A DNA stretch of 64,000 nucleotides from Asticcacaulis solisilvae. Lineage in GTDB: Bacteria; Pseudomonadota; Alphaproteobacteria; Caulobacterales; Caulobacteraceae. The stretch covers positions 62,001-126,000 of the forward strand of contig NZ_JAGGMI010000001.1 of assembly GCF_017875235.1 (NCBI RefSeq), read 5' to 3'. The stretch's first letter is position 1, and each line of letters opens with the position of its first letter. Under the pieces are notes generated by a model, which saw only the letters and a list, made by a program, of their open reading frames with translations, ran no database searches and had not been told where the DNA came from. Made by a program: the position numbers and the translations under genes. This document shows positions 34,153 to 42,814 of the stretch, piece by piece.

Positions 34153-34167
34153 TGCAAGTCATTCGCA
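34153..34167 (-). promoter_or_regulatory. Second Fur-like site of bfd
   Basis: TGCAAGT-C-ATTCGCA, a 7-1-7 inverted repeat with two mismatches, the pattern of alphaproteobacterial Fur sites. It is about 24 bases beyond the first site. Confidence 0.4.
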
Positions 34168-34254
34168 CAAGGACCACAGGCCCTTGACCTGAAATCGTTA
34201 CAGAGTGCGCTGAACAGCCTCATGCTTATAACAGGGACATGATATAATCATTAA

Positions 34255-34284
34255 AAAGCCCTCCGACGAATACCGGAGGGCTTT
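34255..34284 (-). terminator. Rho-independent terminator of the glycine-zipper gene
   Basis: An 11-bp stem AAAGCCCTCCG / CGGAGGGCTTT (34255-34265 and 34274-34284) with a T-run on the minus strand. Confidence 0.88.
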
Positions 34285-34307
34285 CTCAAAGGTAGCTCAA
34301 CCTTGGC

Positions 34308-35012
34308 CTAGTAGCCGTTGTTGTAGGCCGTGGCGGAACTGGTTTCGCGCCAGCGGCCATTGCTGTCCTTGTAACCGTAGGCCTGGACGTTGCCTTCATG
34401 CCAGCGACCGCTTTCGTCCTTCCAGCCAAAGGCGACCGGCCGGCCTTCGCGCCAGGTGCCGCGTTCGTCGCGGAAACCTTCGGTGCGGTAGGTCGTGGAG
34501 CTGTAACGGTTGCTGTTATATCCGCTCTGGCCATAGTTGCTGCTATTGTTGTTATAGCTGCTGTTATAGGCGTAGCGGTCGTAAGGCGATGTCGAACGCG
34601 CTTCACGATCGTAATAGGTCGTCGTGTAGGTGCTCGAGTTCGGGCGCTCACGGAAATAGGCGACGTCATAGCCTTCCGGCGCCGAGGCCGGCGAGTAATA
34701 GCCGTTCTGGTAGGAATAGTACTCCCCGTTCAGGCACTTGACGCTGTTCTTGCCGATGTTACGGCCGACAACACCGCCGATGACGGCACCGGCAACCGTG
34801 CCGAGGCCGCGCTCATTCTTGGAAATCTGGCTGCCCAGGGCGCCACCGGCAACCGCGCCGACGACTGTGCCGGTCGTCTTGGCGTTGTTTTGCTTGGTGT
34901 AGCAGTAGCCATCATAATCCGTATCTTGCGCCATGGCAGGTACAGCCGATCCGGCTGCAACTACCAGAGCCATGGCCGCCCCAGCCGCCCACTTTGTCTT
35001 GGTCATGGTCAT
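34308..35012 (-). CDS. Glycine-zipper 2TM domain exported protein
   Basis: A 234-residue protein with a signal peptide (cleavage near AMA/QDT) and a glycine-zipper (Rick_17kDa/SlyB-like) domain: TGTVVGAVAGGALGSQIS then GTVAGAVIGGVVGRNIG (about residues 46-90). The rest is rich in Tyr, Ser, Asn and Arg, with two near repeats at the C-terminus (AFGWKDESGRWHEG and AYGYKDSNGRWRET). The start at 35012 follows AAGGAGAA. It probably belongs to the cell envelope; the family often associates with outer membranes. Confidence 0.82.
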   Translation of the reverse strand: MTMTKTKWAAGAAMALVVAAGSAVPAMAQDTDYDGYCYTKQNNAKTTGTVVGAVAGGALGSQISKNERGLGTVAGAVIGGVVGRNIGKNSVKCLNGEYYSYQNGYYSPASAPEGYDVAYFRERPNSSTYTTTYYDREARSTSPYDRYAYNSSYNNNSSNYGQSGYNSNRYSSTTYRTEGFRDERGTWREGRPVAFGWKDESGRWHEGNVQAYGYKDSNGRWRETSSATAYNNGY

Positions 35013-35182
35013 GGGTATTTCTCCTTTGGTCTCCGACGCGTCTTCGGCTGTCAGATGGCGGAAAATTAGGCGTTCGGACGCATACAAAACAATGTGAACC
35101 GCCCCCTTCAGGGTAAAATTGACATAAGATTCAATGCGCGGTTTTGCTTGACCCGCCTGCCCGCTTAAGGCACTCCGGCAAC

Positions 35183-35818
35183 ATGTCTTTGAAAACCCAC
35201 GACTGCCGCCTCTATCTCATCACGCCGCCAAAGGTTCGCGACGCCGAAGCGTTCGCGCACGACCTCGACGCTGCCCTGTCGGCCGGCGAGGTCGCGGCGG
35301 TGCAGATCCGGTTGAAGGACACATCACCCGATGATATCCGCGCCGTCGCGAAGGTGCTGACGCCTATCGCGCACCGTCATGGCGCCGCCGTGCTGATGAA
35401 TGACTTTGTCGAGCTGGCCAGGGAACTGGGGCTCGACGGCGTCCATGTCGGCCAGTCGGACATGGCCTATCGCGACGCCCGCCGCATTCTGGGGCCCAAC
35501 GCCATGATCGGCGTCACCTGCCACAACAGCCGCCACCTGGCCATGGACGCCGCCGAAGCCGGCGCCGACTATGTAGCGTTTGGCGCCTTCTATCCGACCG
35601 CGACCAAGACGGTCGAACACATGGCGGAACTGGAAACCCTGTCGATCTGGCAGGAAACCATGGAAACGCCATGCGTCGCCATCGGCGGCATCACCGCTGG
35701 AAACGCCACGGACGTCGCGAAGGCCGGGGCGGACTTTATCGCCGTCTCGGGCGCGGTCTGGAACCATCCACAAGGACCGGCCGAAGGCGTCAAGGCGCTG
35801 CTGAAGGCGATTTCTTAA
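35183..35818 (+). CDS. Thiamine-phosphate synthase-like protein
   Basis: A 211-residue TIM-barrel of the ThiE/TenI family. Motifs include RLYLITPP at the start, [33 protein letters not shown] and the C-terminal [26 protein letters not shown]. ThiE joins the pyrimidine and thiazole phosphates to thiamine phosphate. Phosphate-binding and substrate residues in the visible motifs look conserved, but TenI-like proteins are hard to separate from ThiE by eye, so I leave out a symbol. The start at 35183 is chosen by homology to the barrel start. Confidence 0.8.
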   Translation: MSLKTHDCRLYLITPPKVRDAEAFAHDLDAALSAGEVAAVQIRLKDTSPDDIRAVAKVLTPIAHRHGAAVLMNDFVELARELGLDGVHVGQSDMAYRDARRILGPNAMIGVTCHNSRHLAMDAAEAGADYVAFGAFYPTATKTVEHMAELETLSIWQETMETPCVAIGGITAGNATDVAKAGADFIAVSGAVWNHPQGPAEGVKALLKAIS

Positions 35819-35820
35819 TT

Positions 35821-35969
35821 CTCCTCCCTGTGCCGAAGGCATGGGGAGGTGGCAGCGCGCGAAGCGTCGCTGACGGAGGGGGGATGACTCCGGTAGCAAT
35901 CCCCCTCCACCGCTGCGCAGTCGCTTCGCGCCGCTGGCGGTCCCCCTCCCCACCTTCGGTAGGGAGGAG
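35821..35969. repeat. Palindromic doublet, family 2
   Basis: The outer arms CTCCTCCCT and AGGGAGGAG pair. Within are ATGGGGAGGTGGC, a small stem, and GGAGGGGGGAT / ATCCCCCTCC. The same layout occurs at 43711-43882 and differs from family 1. It fills the space between thiE-like and the convergent lipoprotein gene. Confidence 0.88.
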
Positions 35970-35974
35970 ATTTC

Positions 35975-36637
35975 CTAGCCACCAAACAGGCCCTTCTTCT
36001 TCCACACGATCGCCATATCGACCACTGCCGGATCAAGCCCCTTCAGCCGTTCGTCGTTCGACTCGATCTCCTCGTCGGCGCTGGCTTTCGCTCCGGCCGG
36101 CAGTTGCAGCCGCAGCTTCAAGGCGCAGCCGCCTTCGAGCGTTTCCAGCTTGCCGCCGCGCCAGTCGATGACCTCGCCGCCCCAGTCGAAGCGGAAGCCC
36201 GACATCAGGAAGGGCCCATTGGCCGCCTGAACCTCGGCAAGTGTCGTGCCCTTCCCCACGCCGCCCGGACCGCGCCAGGCGGTTGCGGCTTCACCCAGAC
36301 GGACCTCGGCCACCTTGGTCATCTCCTTGTCGCGGAAGATGACCTCGATGCGCTCATCGGGCTTGTCGCGGAACAGCACCACGCCATTGACCACCTCATT
36401 GTCCGGCATGCTGAGCAGACCCGTGACCGCGCGCTCACCATATTCGGCCAGCAGGCTTTCAGCCGTCGCATCCGGCTTGACCGGATGATCACAACTCAGC
36501 GGCTGGTCCGACACGCGCGGTTCGGGCGCGGCCTCGCTGGACGCATCGGTCTGGTCCTGCGTCGATTGCGGATCGGTACACGAAGCCAGGATCAGCAACG
36601 ACACGGCGCCAAGCGCCAACAAACGAAGGTTGCGCAT
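35975..36637 (-). CDS. Lipoprotein, paralogue of the upstream gene
   Basis: A 220-residue lipoprotein (lipobox LLILASC) of unknown function. Its C-terminal half is clearly related to the neighbouring gene: FRFDWGGEVIDWRGGKLETL with GGC, and ESNDERLKGLDPAVVDM match FGWDYGGYAADFKGGRLEHL with GGC and ESNDPRLKDAKPKVVEM. Two conserved cysteines (CDH and GGC) occur in both. It is separated from the upstream paralogue by nine bases and AAGGAAC, so they form a tandem operon, probably from duplication. Confidence 0.72.
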   Translation of the reverse strand: MRNLRLLALGAVSLLILASCTDPQSTQDQTDASSEAAPEPRVSDQPLSCDHPVKPDATAESLLAEYGERAVTGLLSMPDNEVVNGVVLFRDKPDERIEVIFRDKEMTKVAEVRLGEAATAWRGPGGVGKGTTLAEVQAANGPFLMSGFRFDWGGEVIDWRGGKLETLEGGCALKLRLQLPAGAKASADEEIESNDERLKGLDPAVVDMAIVWKKKGLFGG

Positions 36638-36646
36638 ATCCGTTCC

Positions 36647-37357
36647 TTATTCCGCGGGCGTCACACCAGCCGGCAGCGGCCAGCCGAACGACATTTCAAC
36701 CACCTTGGGCTTGGCGTCCTTCAAACGCGGATCGTTCGATTCGACCATGACGCCATCGCCGCTGACGCCTTCTGGCAGGATATCGCTGTCGAAGCGCAAT
36801 GAGATCGAACAGCCGCCGCTCAAATGCTCAAGCCGCCCGCCCTTGAAGTCGGCGGCGTACCCGCCGTAGTCCCATCCGAAGCCGCTGATGGTAAAGGGCT
36901 TGCCATTGACCTTTTCGACATAGTCGAGCGTCGAGCCGACGTGGATGCCTTCAGGCCCCGTCCAGGCGACGGCGCGATCCGCCGGTTCAATCCGCGATAC
37001 GTGACGCATGGCCGCGTCCCAGAAGCTGATATAGAGCTTGCGCGATGGCACCATGGCGTAGAGCAGCAGCCCCCGGCTTTCGGTGCCTTCGGCGCCGGGG
37101 ATCATGCCCAGTTGCGCATTGTTGCCATAAGCGACCGCAAGAGACTGATAGGTGTCGCCGACATGCACCGGCGTCAGGCAGTCAATCTTATTGGCGCTGA
37201 CGGCTTCGGCAGGTTTACCGGAAGGCTCGCCCTCGGCTGGGACCGGCACCCACCGCTCGGACGTGGCTTTGACCGGCTTGCTCGGGCCGTCCGCCTTGTC
37301 CGAACAACCGCTGAAGGCCAGAACGGCCAATGCACAGATTACAGGATATGATCGCAT
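36647..37357 (-). CDS. Lipoprotein, first of a tandem pair
   Basis: A 236-residue lipoprotein (signal ending LAFSGC) of unknown function. It shares with its downstream neighbour a middle domain (GLLLYAMVPSRKLYISFW corresponds to GVVLFRDKPDERIEVIF) and the glycine/cysteine C-terminus. The ATG at 37357 follows AAGGGGAAG; a TTG one codon earlier is also in frame. The domain's tandem duplication suggests a periplasmic or outer-membrane partner pair. No named family is recognised. Confidence 0.72.
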   Translation of the reverse strand: MRSYPVICALAVLAFSGCSDKADGPSKPVKATSERWVPVPAEGEPSGKPAEAVSANKIDCLTPVHVGDTYQSLAVAYGNNAQLGMIPGAEGTESRGLLLYAMVPSRKLYISFWDAAMRHVSRIEPADRAVAWTGPEGIHVGSTLDYVEKVNGKPFTISGFGWDYGGYAADFKGGRLEHLSGGCSISLRFDSDILPEGVSGDGVMVESNDPRLKDAKPKVVEMSFGWPLPAGVTPAE

Positions 37358-37481
37358 CAAAGCTTCCCCTTGGCTCGGGACTATAGGCGTTAACCTCCTC
37401 GCCGCAAAGTCCCCTTGCCTTCCGCACCCGTAACCAGTAGTAACGCGGCCAACTTACCTCCTTCTTTGACAAGTTGAATCC

Positions 37482-38048
37482 ATGAAAATCAACGCCAATA
37501 CCATCAAGCCGGGCATGATCCTGGAGTATCAGAACGGCCTGTGGGCGGTTGTGAAGACCGAGCATGTCAAGCCGGGCAAGGGCGGAGCCTTCGCCCAGGT
37601 CGAAATGAAGAACTTGGTCACCGGCACCAAGCTCAATGAGCGCTTCCGTTCCGACGATACGGTCGAGCGTGCCGTGCTGGAACAGCGCGACCACTCGTTC
37701 CTGTACGAAGACGGCGACATGCTGGTGTTCATGGATCAGGAAAACTACGAACAGATCAGCCTGTCCAAGGAATGGGTCGGCGAAGACCAGGTCCGCTTCC
37801 TGCACGATGGCATGATCGTCGTCATCGAATCGCACGACGAAAAGCCGATCGGCATGAGCCTGCCCGACACCGTCGTCCTCGAAGTCGTCGAGACCGAGCC
37901 GACCATCAAGGGCCAGACCGCGTCTTCGTCCTACAAGCCCGCCAAGGCCTCCAACGGCATGCGCGTCATGATCCCGCCGTTCATGGGCGTCGGCGAACGC
38001 ATCGTGGTCTCGACCGAGACCGGCGAATATATGAAGCGCGCGGATTAA
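37482..38048 (+). CDS. efp: Elongation factor P
   Basis: A 188-residue protein of normal length. EF-P rescues ribosomes stalled at polyproline. Three beta-barrel domains are recognisable: [12 protein letters not shown] around residues 30-41 holds the tip lysine (K33) that is the beta-lysylation site in other bacteria; domain II starts near [13 protein letters not shown]; and the C-terminal OB domain contains [19 protein letters not shown]. No epmA or epmB homologue is in the window. It is followed by a terminator hairpin. Confidence 0.96.
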   Translation: MKINANTIKPGMILEYQNGLWAVVKTEHVKPGKGGAFAQVEMKNLVTGTKLNERFRSDDTVERAVLEQRDHSFLYEDGDMLVFMDQENYEQISLSKEWVGEDQVRFLHDGMIVVIESHDEKPIGMSLPDTVVLEVVETEPTIKGQTASSSYKPAKASNGMRVMIPPFMGVGERIVVSTETGEYMKRAD

Positions 38049-38092
38049 TGCGTTCGCACATCGATCCGATGTGCATGGAATTCAGTAACGGC

Positions 38093-38137
38093 AAACCTGG
38101 GCTCGAAGCGCGTCTTCGCCCAGGTTTGACTCTTTTT
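38093..38137 (+). terminator. Rho-independent terminator of efp
   Basis: Stem AAACCTGGGC / GCCCAGGTTT (38093-38102 and 38118-38127), then GACTCTTTTT. Another hairpin GCACATCG / CGATGTGC precedes it at 38056-38074. Confidence 0.8.
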
Positions 38138-38176
38138 GGTAATGCGCGCCTTCGCGCCTGACACGGACACACTCCC

Positions 38177-38974
38177 ATGACCGTTCTTCAATCCTCACTC
38201 ATCCAGGTCATGGTCGGCGCCGTGCGCAAGGCCTGCAAGGGCATTTCGCGCGACTTCGGCGAGGTGACCGAACTTCAGGTCTCCAAGAAGGGTCCGGGCG
38301 ACTTCGTCACCGCCGCCGACAAGCGCGTCGAAGCCGCCCTGTTCGAAGAACTCTTACGCGTCCGTCCGGGCTATGGCTTCCTGGGGGAAGAACAGGGCTT
38401 TGTCGAAGGCACCGACCGCACCCACCGCTGGATCGTCGACCCGATCGACGGCACAACCAACTTCATGCACGGCATCCCGCACTTTGCCTGCACGGTCGCC
38501 CTGGAACGCGACGGCGAAATCGTCGCCGGCGTCACCTATAACCCGATCCTCAATGACCTCTACTGGTCGGAAAAGGGCAAGGGCGCCTATCAGAACGACC
38601 GCCGCCTGCGCGTTTCGCAGCGCAAGCAATTCGATGAGAGCCTGATTGGCACCGGCCTGCCCTTCGTTGGCAAGCCCGGCCACGCCCAGGCTCTCAAGGA
38701 ACTGCACCAGGTCATGCAGCGCACCGCCGGCATCCGCCGCAACGGCGCCTGCTCGCTCGACCTGGCCTATGTCGCCGCCGGCCAGTTCGACGGTTACTGG
38801 GAACGCGGCCTGAAGCCCTGGGACATGGCGGCCGGCATCCTGATGATCCAGGAAGCGGGCGGCAAGATCACCGACATCGATACCGAGGAGTCGCCGATGA
38901 ACTCAGGCGAGATCGTCTGCGGCAATCCGGAAATCTACCCGCAACTTCTCGAAAAGCTGAAGCTTGCGAAGTAA
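38177..38974 (+). CDS. suhB: Inositol-1-monophosphatase (SuhB type)
   Basis: A 265-residue IMPase-family phosphatase. Metal-site motifs are GEEQGF (about residue 73), WIVDPIDGTTNFMHGIPHF (about residue 90) and GLKPWDMAAGILMIQEAGG at the C-terminus. The DPIDGTTNF form is the SuhB/IMPase type and differs from the DPVDGTRAF type of the hisN gene in this window. SuhB acts in phospholipid or inositol metabolism and, in enterobacteria, in rRNA antitermination; the latter role cannot be inferred here. Confidence 0.92.
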   Translation: MTVLQSSLIQVMVGAVRKACKGISRDFGEVTELQVSKKGPGDFVTAADKRVEAALFEELLRVRPGYGFLGEEQGFVEGTDRTHRWIVDPIDGTTNFMHGIPHFACTVALERDGEIVAGVTYNPILNDLYWSEKGKGAYQNDRRLRVSQRKQFDESLIGTGLPFVGKPGHAQALKELHQVMQRTAGIRRNGACSLDLAYVAAGQFDGYWERGLKPWDMAAGILMIQEAGGKITDIDTEESPMNSGEIVCGNPEIYPQLLEKLKLAK

Positions 38975-39059
38975 ATTTCCCGATTTGTTATACCAGCATT
39001 GTGATTGACAGCGCCGTCATGTGAGGCACACTCCCAAAAAAACATATTGGGAGACAATC

Positions 39060-40028
39060 ATGACACTCACCCGCCGCACCGCTATCGGCGCGGGACTGGC
39101 CGCCCTGGCCACCGCGCCTTTCGCCGCCACCGCCGGGGAGGTTCCGGTTCCGCGCTCGAAATCCGGCGCGATTCTGGGCGAAGGGCCTTTGTGGTCCGAG
39201 CGCGACAGCACGCTCTACTGGGTCGATATCCGCGGCAAGAAGCTCAACGCGCTGGGTATCGGCGTTACGCTTGAGGGCGCGGATTCGTTCGGCGTCAAAA
39301 GCTGGGATATGCCGGACCTGATCGACTGGATCGTTTTGCGCAAGTCCGGCGGCTTTCTGGTCGGCATCCTGCGCACAGTCCATGCCTTGACGCTCGATCC
39401 CTTCAAGCTGACGCCGCTGTTCGAAATCGAAGCCGAGCAGACCGACAATCGCCTCAACGACGCCAAGGTCGATCCCCATGGCCGGCTGTGGACCGGCACC
39501 ATGCACATGCCGTTCAATAAAAAGACGGCGGCGCTTTATCGCATCGATCCGGACCTGAGCCTGCATAAGGTCGATGCGCCCTATCTCTGCACCAACGGTC
39601 CGGGCTTCAATGCCGACGGCACGCGCATGTACCACAACGAAACCTCCGAAGGCATTTCGTACCAGTTCGATGTCGCACCCGACGGGTCGCTGTCGAACAA
39701 GCGCGTGTTTATGAAATTCGGCAAGGGCGAAGGCCTGCCGGACGGCGTGACCGTGGATGCACAGAATGGCATCTGGATTTCGCATTACAACGGCGGGCGG
39801 GTGACGCGCTTCAACGCTGACGGCTCGATCGACTTCGTCATTCCCATTCCGGCGAAGCAGTCGACCAGCATGACCTTTGCCGGCCCGAATCTCGATCGCA
39901 TGTTCGTCACGACGGCCGCCCAACCGCCGGTCGACGCCGATGATCCGCAAGCCGGGACGCTGTTCGAAGTCCCGAAAGCGCTGCTGCGCGGCCATACCGG
40001 CCTGCCGACGGGTCAGTTCGCGGGGTAG
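39060..40028 (+). CDS. SMP-30/gluconolactonase-family exported protein
   Basis: A 322-residue six-bladed beta-propeller of the SMP-30/LRE family (lactonases for sugar lactones). ILGEGPLWSERDSTLYWVDI is the first-blade signature and holds the metal-ligand Glu; RLNDAKVDPHGRLWTGTMH holds Asn and Asp metal ligands; EGLPDGVTVDAQNGIWIS contains the catalytic Asp. The N-terminus LTRRTAIGAGLAALATA is a twin-arginine signal, so it is periplasmic. The start at 39060 follows GGGAG. Likely a gluconolactonase or xylonolactonase. Confidence 0.88.
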   Translation: MTLTRRTAIGAGLAALATAPFAATAGEVPVPRSKSGAILGEGPLWSERDSTLYWVDIRGKKLNALGIGVTLEGADSFGVKSWDMPDLIDWIVLRKSGGFLVGILRTVHALTLDPFKLTPLFEIEAEQTDNRLNDAKVDPHGRLWTGTMHMPFNKKTAALYRIDPDLSLHKVDAPYLCTNGPGFNADGTRMYHNETSEGISYQFDVAPDGSLSNKRVFMKFGKGEGLPDGVTVDAQNGIWISHYNGGRVTRFNADGSIDFVIPIPAKQSTSMTFAGPNLDRMFVTTAAQPPVDADDPQAGTLFEVPKALLRGHTGLPTGQFAG

Positions 40029-40033
40029 CTCCC

Positions 40034-40069
40034 TCTCCCTGCTTGCGGGGTATAGCGCCAGCAGGGAGA
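40034..40069. repeat. Intergenic hairpin between convergent genes
   Basis: A 10-bp stem TCTCCCTGCT / AGCAGGGAGA (40034-40043 and 40060-40069) lies between the SMP-30 and ABC genes, probably a bidirectional end of transcription. Confidence 0.6.
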
Positions 40070-40074
40070 AGGAA

Positions 40075-41910
40075 TTAGCTCTCGAACTGCAACGACGCCA
40101 GCCGCTGATACAGCCCATCCCGCGCCATCAGTTCGGCGTGCGTGCCGCTATCGACCACGCGACCGCCATCCATGACAACGATGCGGTCGGCCTTGAGTAC
40201 GGTCGCCAATCGATGGGCGATGACCAGGGTCGTGCGTTCGCGCATGGCTTCATTAAGCGCCGCCTGAACCAGGCGTTCGTTTTCGGCGTCGAGCGCCGAG
40301 GTCGCTTCATCGAGCAACAGGACCGCCGAGTTGCGCACGAGGGCGCGCGCGATCGACAGGCGCTGCTTCTGGCCGCCGGACAAGGACTTGGCGCGCTCGC
40401 CCAAGGGCTGCTTGAAGCCTTCCGGCAGGGCCTCGATGAACTGAAGCGCCTGCGCCTTGGCGGCCGCGAGCCGGACCTCGGTATCGGAGGCGTCCTCGCG
40501 GCCAAAGCGGATATTGTCCTCAGGCGAGCCTGAGAACAGCGCCGTGTCCTGCGCCACCAAAGACAGGCGGTCGCGGACATCTTTCGGATCGGCATTACGG
40601 ATATCGACGCCGTCGAGCGTAATCACGCCGCTTTCGAAGTCGTAATAGCGTAGCAGCAGCTTGAAGACAGTCGATTTGCCGGCGCCCGACGGCCCGACCA
40701 GGGCCACTGTCTCGCCCGGGCGCACTTCAAGCGAAAAGTCGTTGAGCACCAACTGGTCTGGCCGCGACGGATAGGCGAAGGTCACGCCCGTGAACGCAAT
40801 CTCGCCGCGCGGCTCCGGCAGGGTAGCCGGCCTTTCCGGCGCCTTGATCAACGGCTCGGAGCCCAGCAGCTCGTCGATCCGGCTCATGGCGCCGGCAGCC
40901 TTTTGCACATCGCCCCAGGTCTCGTTGAGATTGGCGACCGATCCGGCGGTAAAGACGGCCAGCATGACGAACTGGATCAGCACGCCGTTCGACATCCTGC
41001 CGGCCAGGACGTCCTGCGCCCCTAACCACAGCACAATCGCCGTGCCGCCGAAGACAAGCGAGATGACCATGGCGGTCATGGTGGCGCGGGTGGCGATGCG
41101 GCTGACCGACTTCCTGTAGGCGTCCTCGACGCTGTCGTTGAAGCGGGTTTGCGTGAAGCGTTCGCGGACGAATGCCTGCACCGTCTCCAGCGCATCGAGC
41201 GACTCGGTGGCGAAGCCAACAGCGCGGGCGAAGCGGTCCTGCGTCTCGCGCGTCACCTTGCCGACCTGGCGGCCAAAAACGATCAGCGGCACCAGCACCA
41301 GCGGGAAGATGGCCAGCACCATCAGGGTCAGTTTCGGGCTGACCACCATCATCATGATCAGGCCCAGCACGAACATCAACAGGTTGCGCAAGGCGATCGA
41401 GATCGAGGCCGCGACCAGGGTCTCGATAATCTGGATGTCGGCGGTCAGACGCGAGATCACTTCACCGGTGCGAATTTTCAGGAAATAGGCCGGATCGAGC
41501 TTGAGGATATGGGCAAAGACATCTTCGCGTATATCGGCAACGACGCGCTCGCCCAGGCGCGTGATAAAGAAGTAACGCAAGGCGGTGGCGACCGCCATCA
41601 GGAGCGCGACGCCGCCGAGGACCAGGAACCACCTGTTAAGCACGGCAATGTCGCCGGAGCCGAAACCGCTGTCGATCAGTTCGCGCGCCACGAAGGTCAT
41701 GGCCGGCGTGGTCGTCGCCGAAATGACGAGGAAGACCAGCATCAGGGCAAGATCGACGGCCTGGCGTTTCATGTAGGGCCAAAGGCGGATTAATGGCCGC
41801 AGGTCACGCGTCTTTTCGCGGCGGCCGGCGGCGTGGCGAATCTGGCCGGCCAGTTCGGCGCCAGTGCTTGGGCGGTCCTGAATATCGCTTTGAGGAGTAT
41901 TATCGGGCAT
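40075..41910 (-). CDS. ABC exporter, fused permease-ATPase
   Basis: A 611-residue half-transporter of the MsbA/LmrA type (lipid or drug export). The N-terminal about 340 residues hold six transmembrane segments. The ATPase domain has Walker A GPSGAGKST near residue 402, the signature LSGGQKQR near residue 508 and Walker B VLLLDEATSALD near residue 528, so it is intact. The start at 41910 (MPDNTPQSD) is chosen because upstream in-frame sequence overlaps an intergenic repeat fragment. Substrate unknown. Confidence 0.9.
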   Translation of the reverse strand: MPDNTPQSDIQDRPSTGAELAGQIRHAAGRREKTRDLRPLIRLWPYMKRQAVDLALMLVFLVISATTTPAMTFVARELIDSGFGSGDIAVLNRWFLVLGGVALLMAVATALRYFFITRLGERVVADIREDVFAHILKLDPAYFLKIRTGEVISRLTADIQIIETLVAASISIALRNLLMFVLGLIMMMVVSPKLTLMVLAIFPLVLVPLIVFGRQVGKVTRETQDRFARAVGFATESLDALETVQAFVRERFTQTRFNDSVEDAYRKSVSRIATRATMTAMVISLVFGGTAIVLWLGAQDVLAGRMSNGVLIQFVMLAVFTAGSVANLNETWGDVQKAAGAMSRIDELLGSEPLIKAPERPATLPEPRGEIAFTGVTFAYPSRPDQLVLNDFSLEVRPGETVALVGPSGAGKSTVFKLLLRYYDFESGVITLDGVDIRNADPKDVRDRLSLVAQDTALFSGSPEDNIRFGREDASDTEVRLAAAKAQALQFIEALPEGFKQPLGERAKSLSGGQKQRLSIARALVRNSAVLLLDEATSALDAENERLVQAALNEAMRERTTLVIAHRLATVLKADRIVVMDGGRVVDSGTHAELMARDGLYQRLASLQFES

Positions 41911-41974
41911 CCGCCGTGCTTTAGAGGATTGGCCGGGGAATTGGAACCGGTCTGTTGAACGGGCGTTGCGACAT

Positions 41975-41993
41975 ATGCCCCCACCACCATCTG
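41975..41993. repeat. Fragment of palindromic family 1
   Basis: TGCCCCCACCACCATCTGC matches the outer end of the doublet at 29991; the partner arm is missing. It lies in the promoter region of the ABC exporter. Confidence 0.6.
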
Positions 41994-42130
41994 CCGAGTA
42001 ACGAGGAGCTACGGGCGAGTAATTTCCTTGCATGGCAACGCGCCTTCATGTAAGAGCGCCGCTTCCGCTGACCACAGCTCAAACAATTCGGCGTCCGCAC
42101 TCTGCTGGCTGGACGTGAAGGATCGCGAAA

Positions 42131-42355
42131 ATGAAAAAAGAAGGCCACCCCGACTATCACTGGATCACCGTCACCCTGACCGACGGCTCGAGCTACAAGA
42201 CGCGCTCGACCTATGGCAAGGAAGGCGCCGTGCTGAACCTCGATATCGACCCCCGTACGCACCCGGCATGGACGGGCGGCACGGGCACGCTGCTCGACCG
42301 TGGCGGCCGCGTTTCGCGCTTCAACAACAAGTTCGCCGGCTTCCTCAAGAAGTAA
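42131..42355 (+). CDS. rpmE: 50S ribosomal protein bL31 (zinc-free type)
   Basis: A 74-residue bL31. The sequence lacks the C-x-x-C zinc ligands, so it belongs to the cysteine-free form. [21 protein letters not shown] at the start and [14 protein letters not shown] in the middle match Caulobacterales and rhizobial homologues. It is a single gene ending at a terminator. Confidence 0.96.
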   Translation: MKKEGHPDYHWITVTLTDGSSYKTRSTYGKEGAVLNLDIDPRTHPAWTGGTGTLLDRGGRVSRFNNKFAGFLKK

Positions 42356-42373
42356 GCGACAAGCGAAATTGGA

Positions 42374-42404
42374 AAATGCGGCGTCCTCGGGCGCCGCATT
42401 TTTG
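42374..42404 (+). terminator. Rho-independent terminator of rpmE
   Basis: Stem AAATGCGGCG / CGCCGCATTT (42374-42383 and 42392-42401) followed by T residues. Confidence 0.88.
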
Positions 42405-42419
42405 TTTTGGAGGAAGAGC

Positions 42420-42794
42420 ATGGTGTTTCGCTGGGGATACGCGCTGGCCACGGCCGCGGTGTTCTGCATCGAGTTGGCGATCGCCATCTTTCTCAACGAT
42501 CCCCTGATCCGACCGCACGTCGGCGATGCCCTGGCGGTTATCCTCGTGTATCTGGGTTTGCGGACCATCTTGCCGTGGCGGCCACTGCCGGCGGCCTTGA
42601 CGGCGCTGGGTGTCGCGTTTGCCATCGAGCTTGGACAGTTGTTCCACATCCGCGACCTGCTCGACCTGTCCGACAGCGCATTGGTGCGGTTCACGCTTGG
42701 CGGCGTGTTCGACGTAAAGGACCTTGTCTTCTATACGGCCGGCGCCATCCTTGCCCTGGTCGTCGAAGCCGCACGCCGCGAGCGCATCGCCTGA
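42420..42794 (+). CDS. DUF2809 membrane protein
   Basis: A 124-residue protein with four hydrophobic segments, the size and layout of DUF2809 proteins. The block ALGVAFAIELGQLFHI is typical for the family, as is the long third segment (VKDLVFYTAGAILALVVEAA). Unknown function. GGAGG is at correct distance before the ATG. It lies close behind rpmE but after its terminator. Confidence 0.75.
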   Translation: MVFRWGYALATAAVFCIELAIAIFLNDPLIRPHVGDALAVILVYLGLRTILPWRPLPAALTALGVAFAIELGQLFHIRDLLDLSDSALVRFTLGGVFDVKDLVFYTAGAILALVVEAARRERIA

Positions 42795-42814
42795 TTCTGT
42801 GTTAATCAGGCGAG

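Noticed and set aside
34136-34254. Possible small RNA between bfd and the glycine-zipper gene
   Set aside because: The only strong hairpin is explained as terminator of the minus-strand gene; no convincing promoter or other stem.
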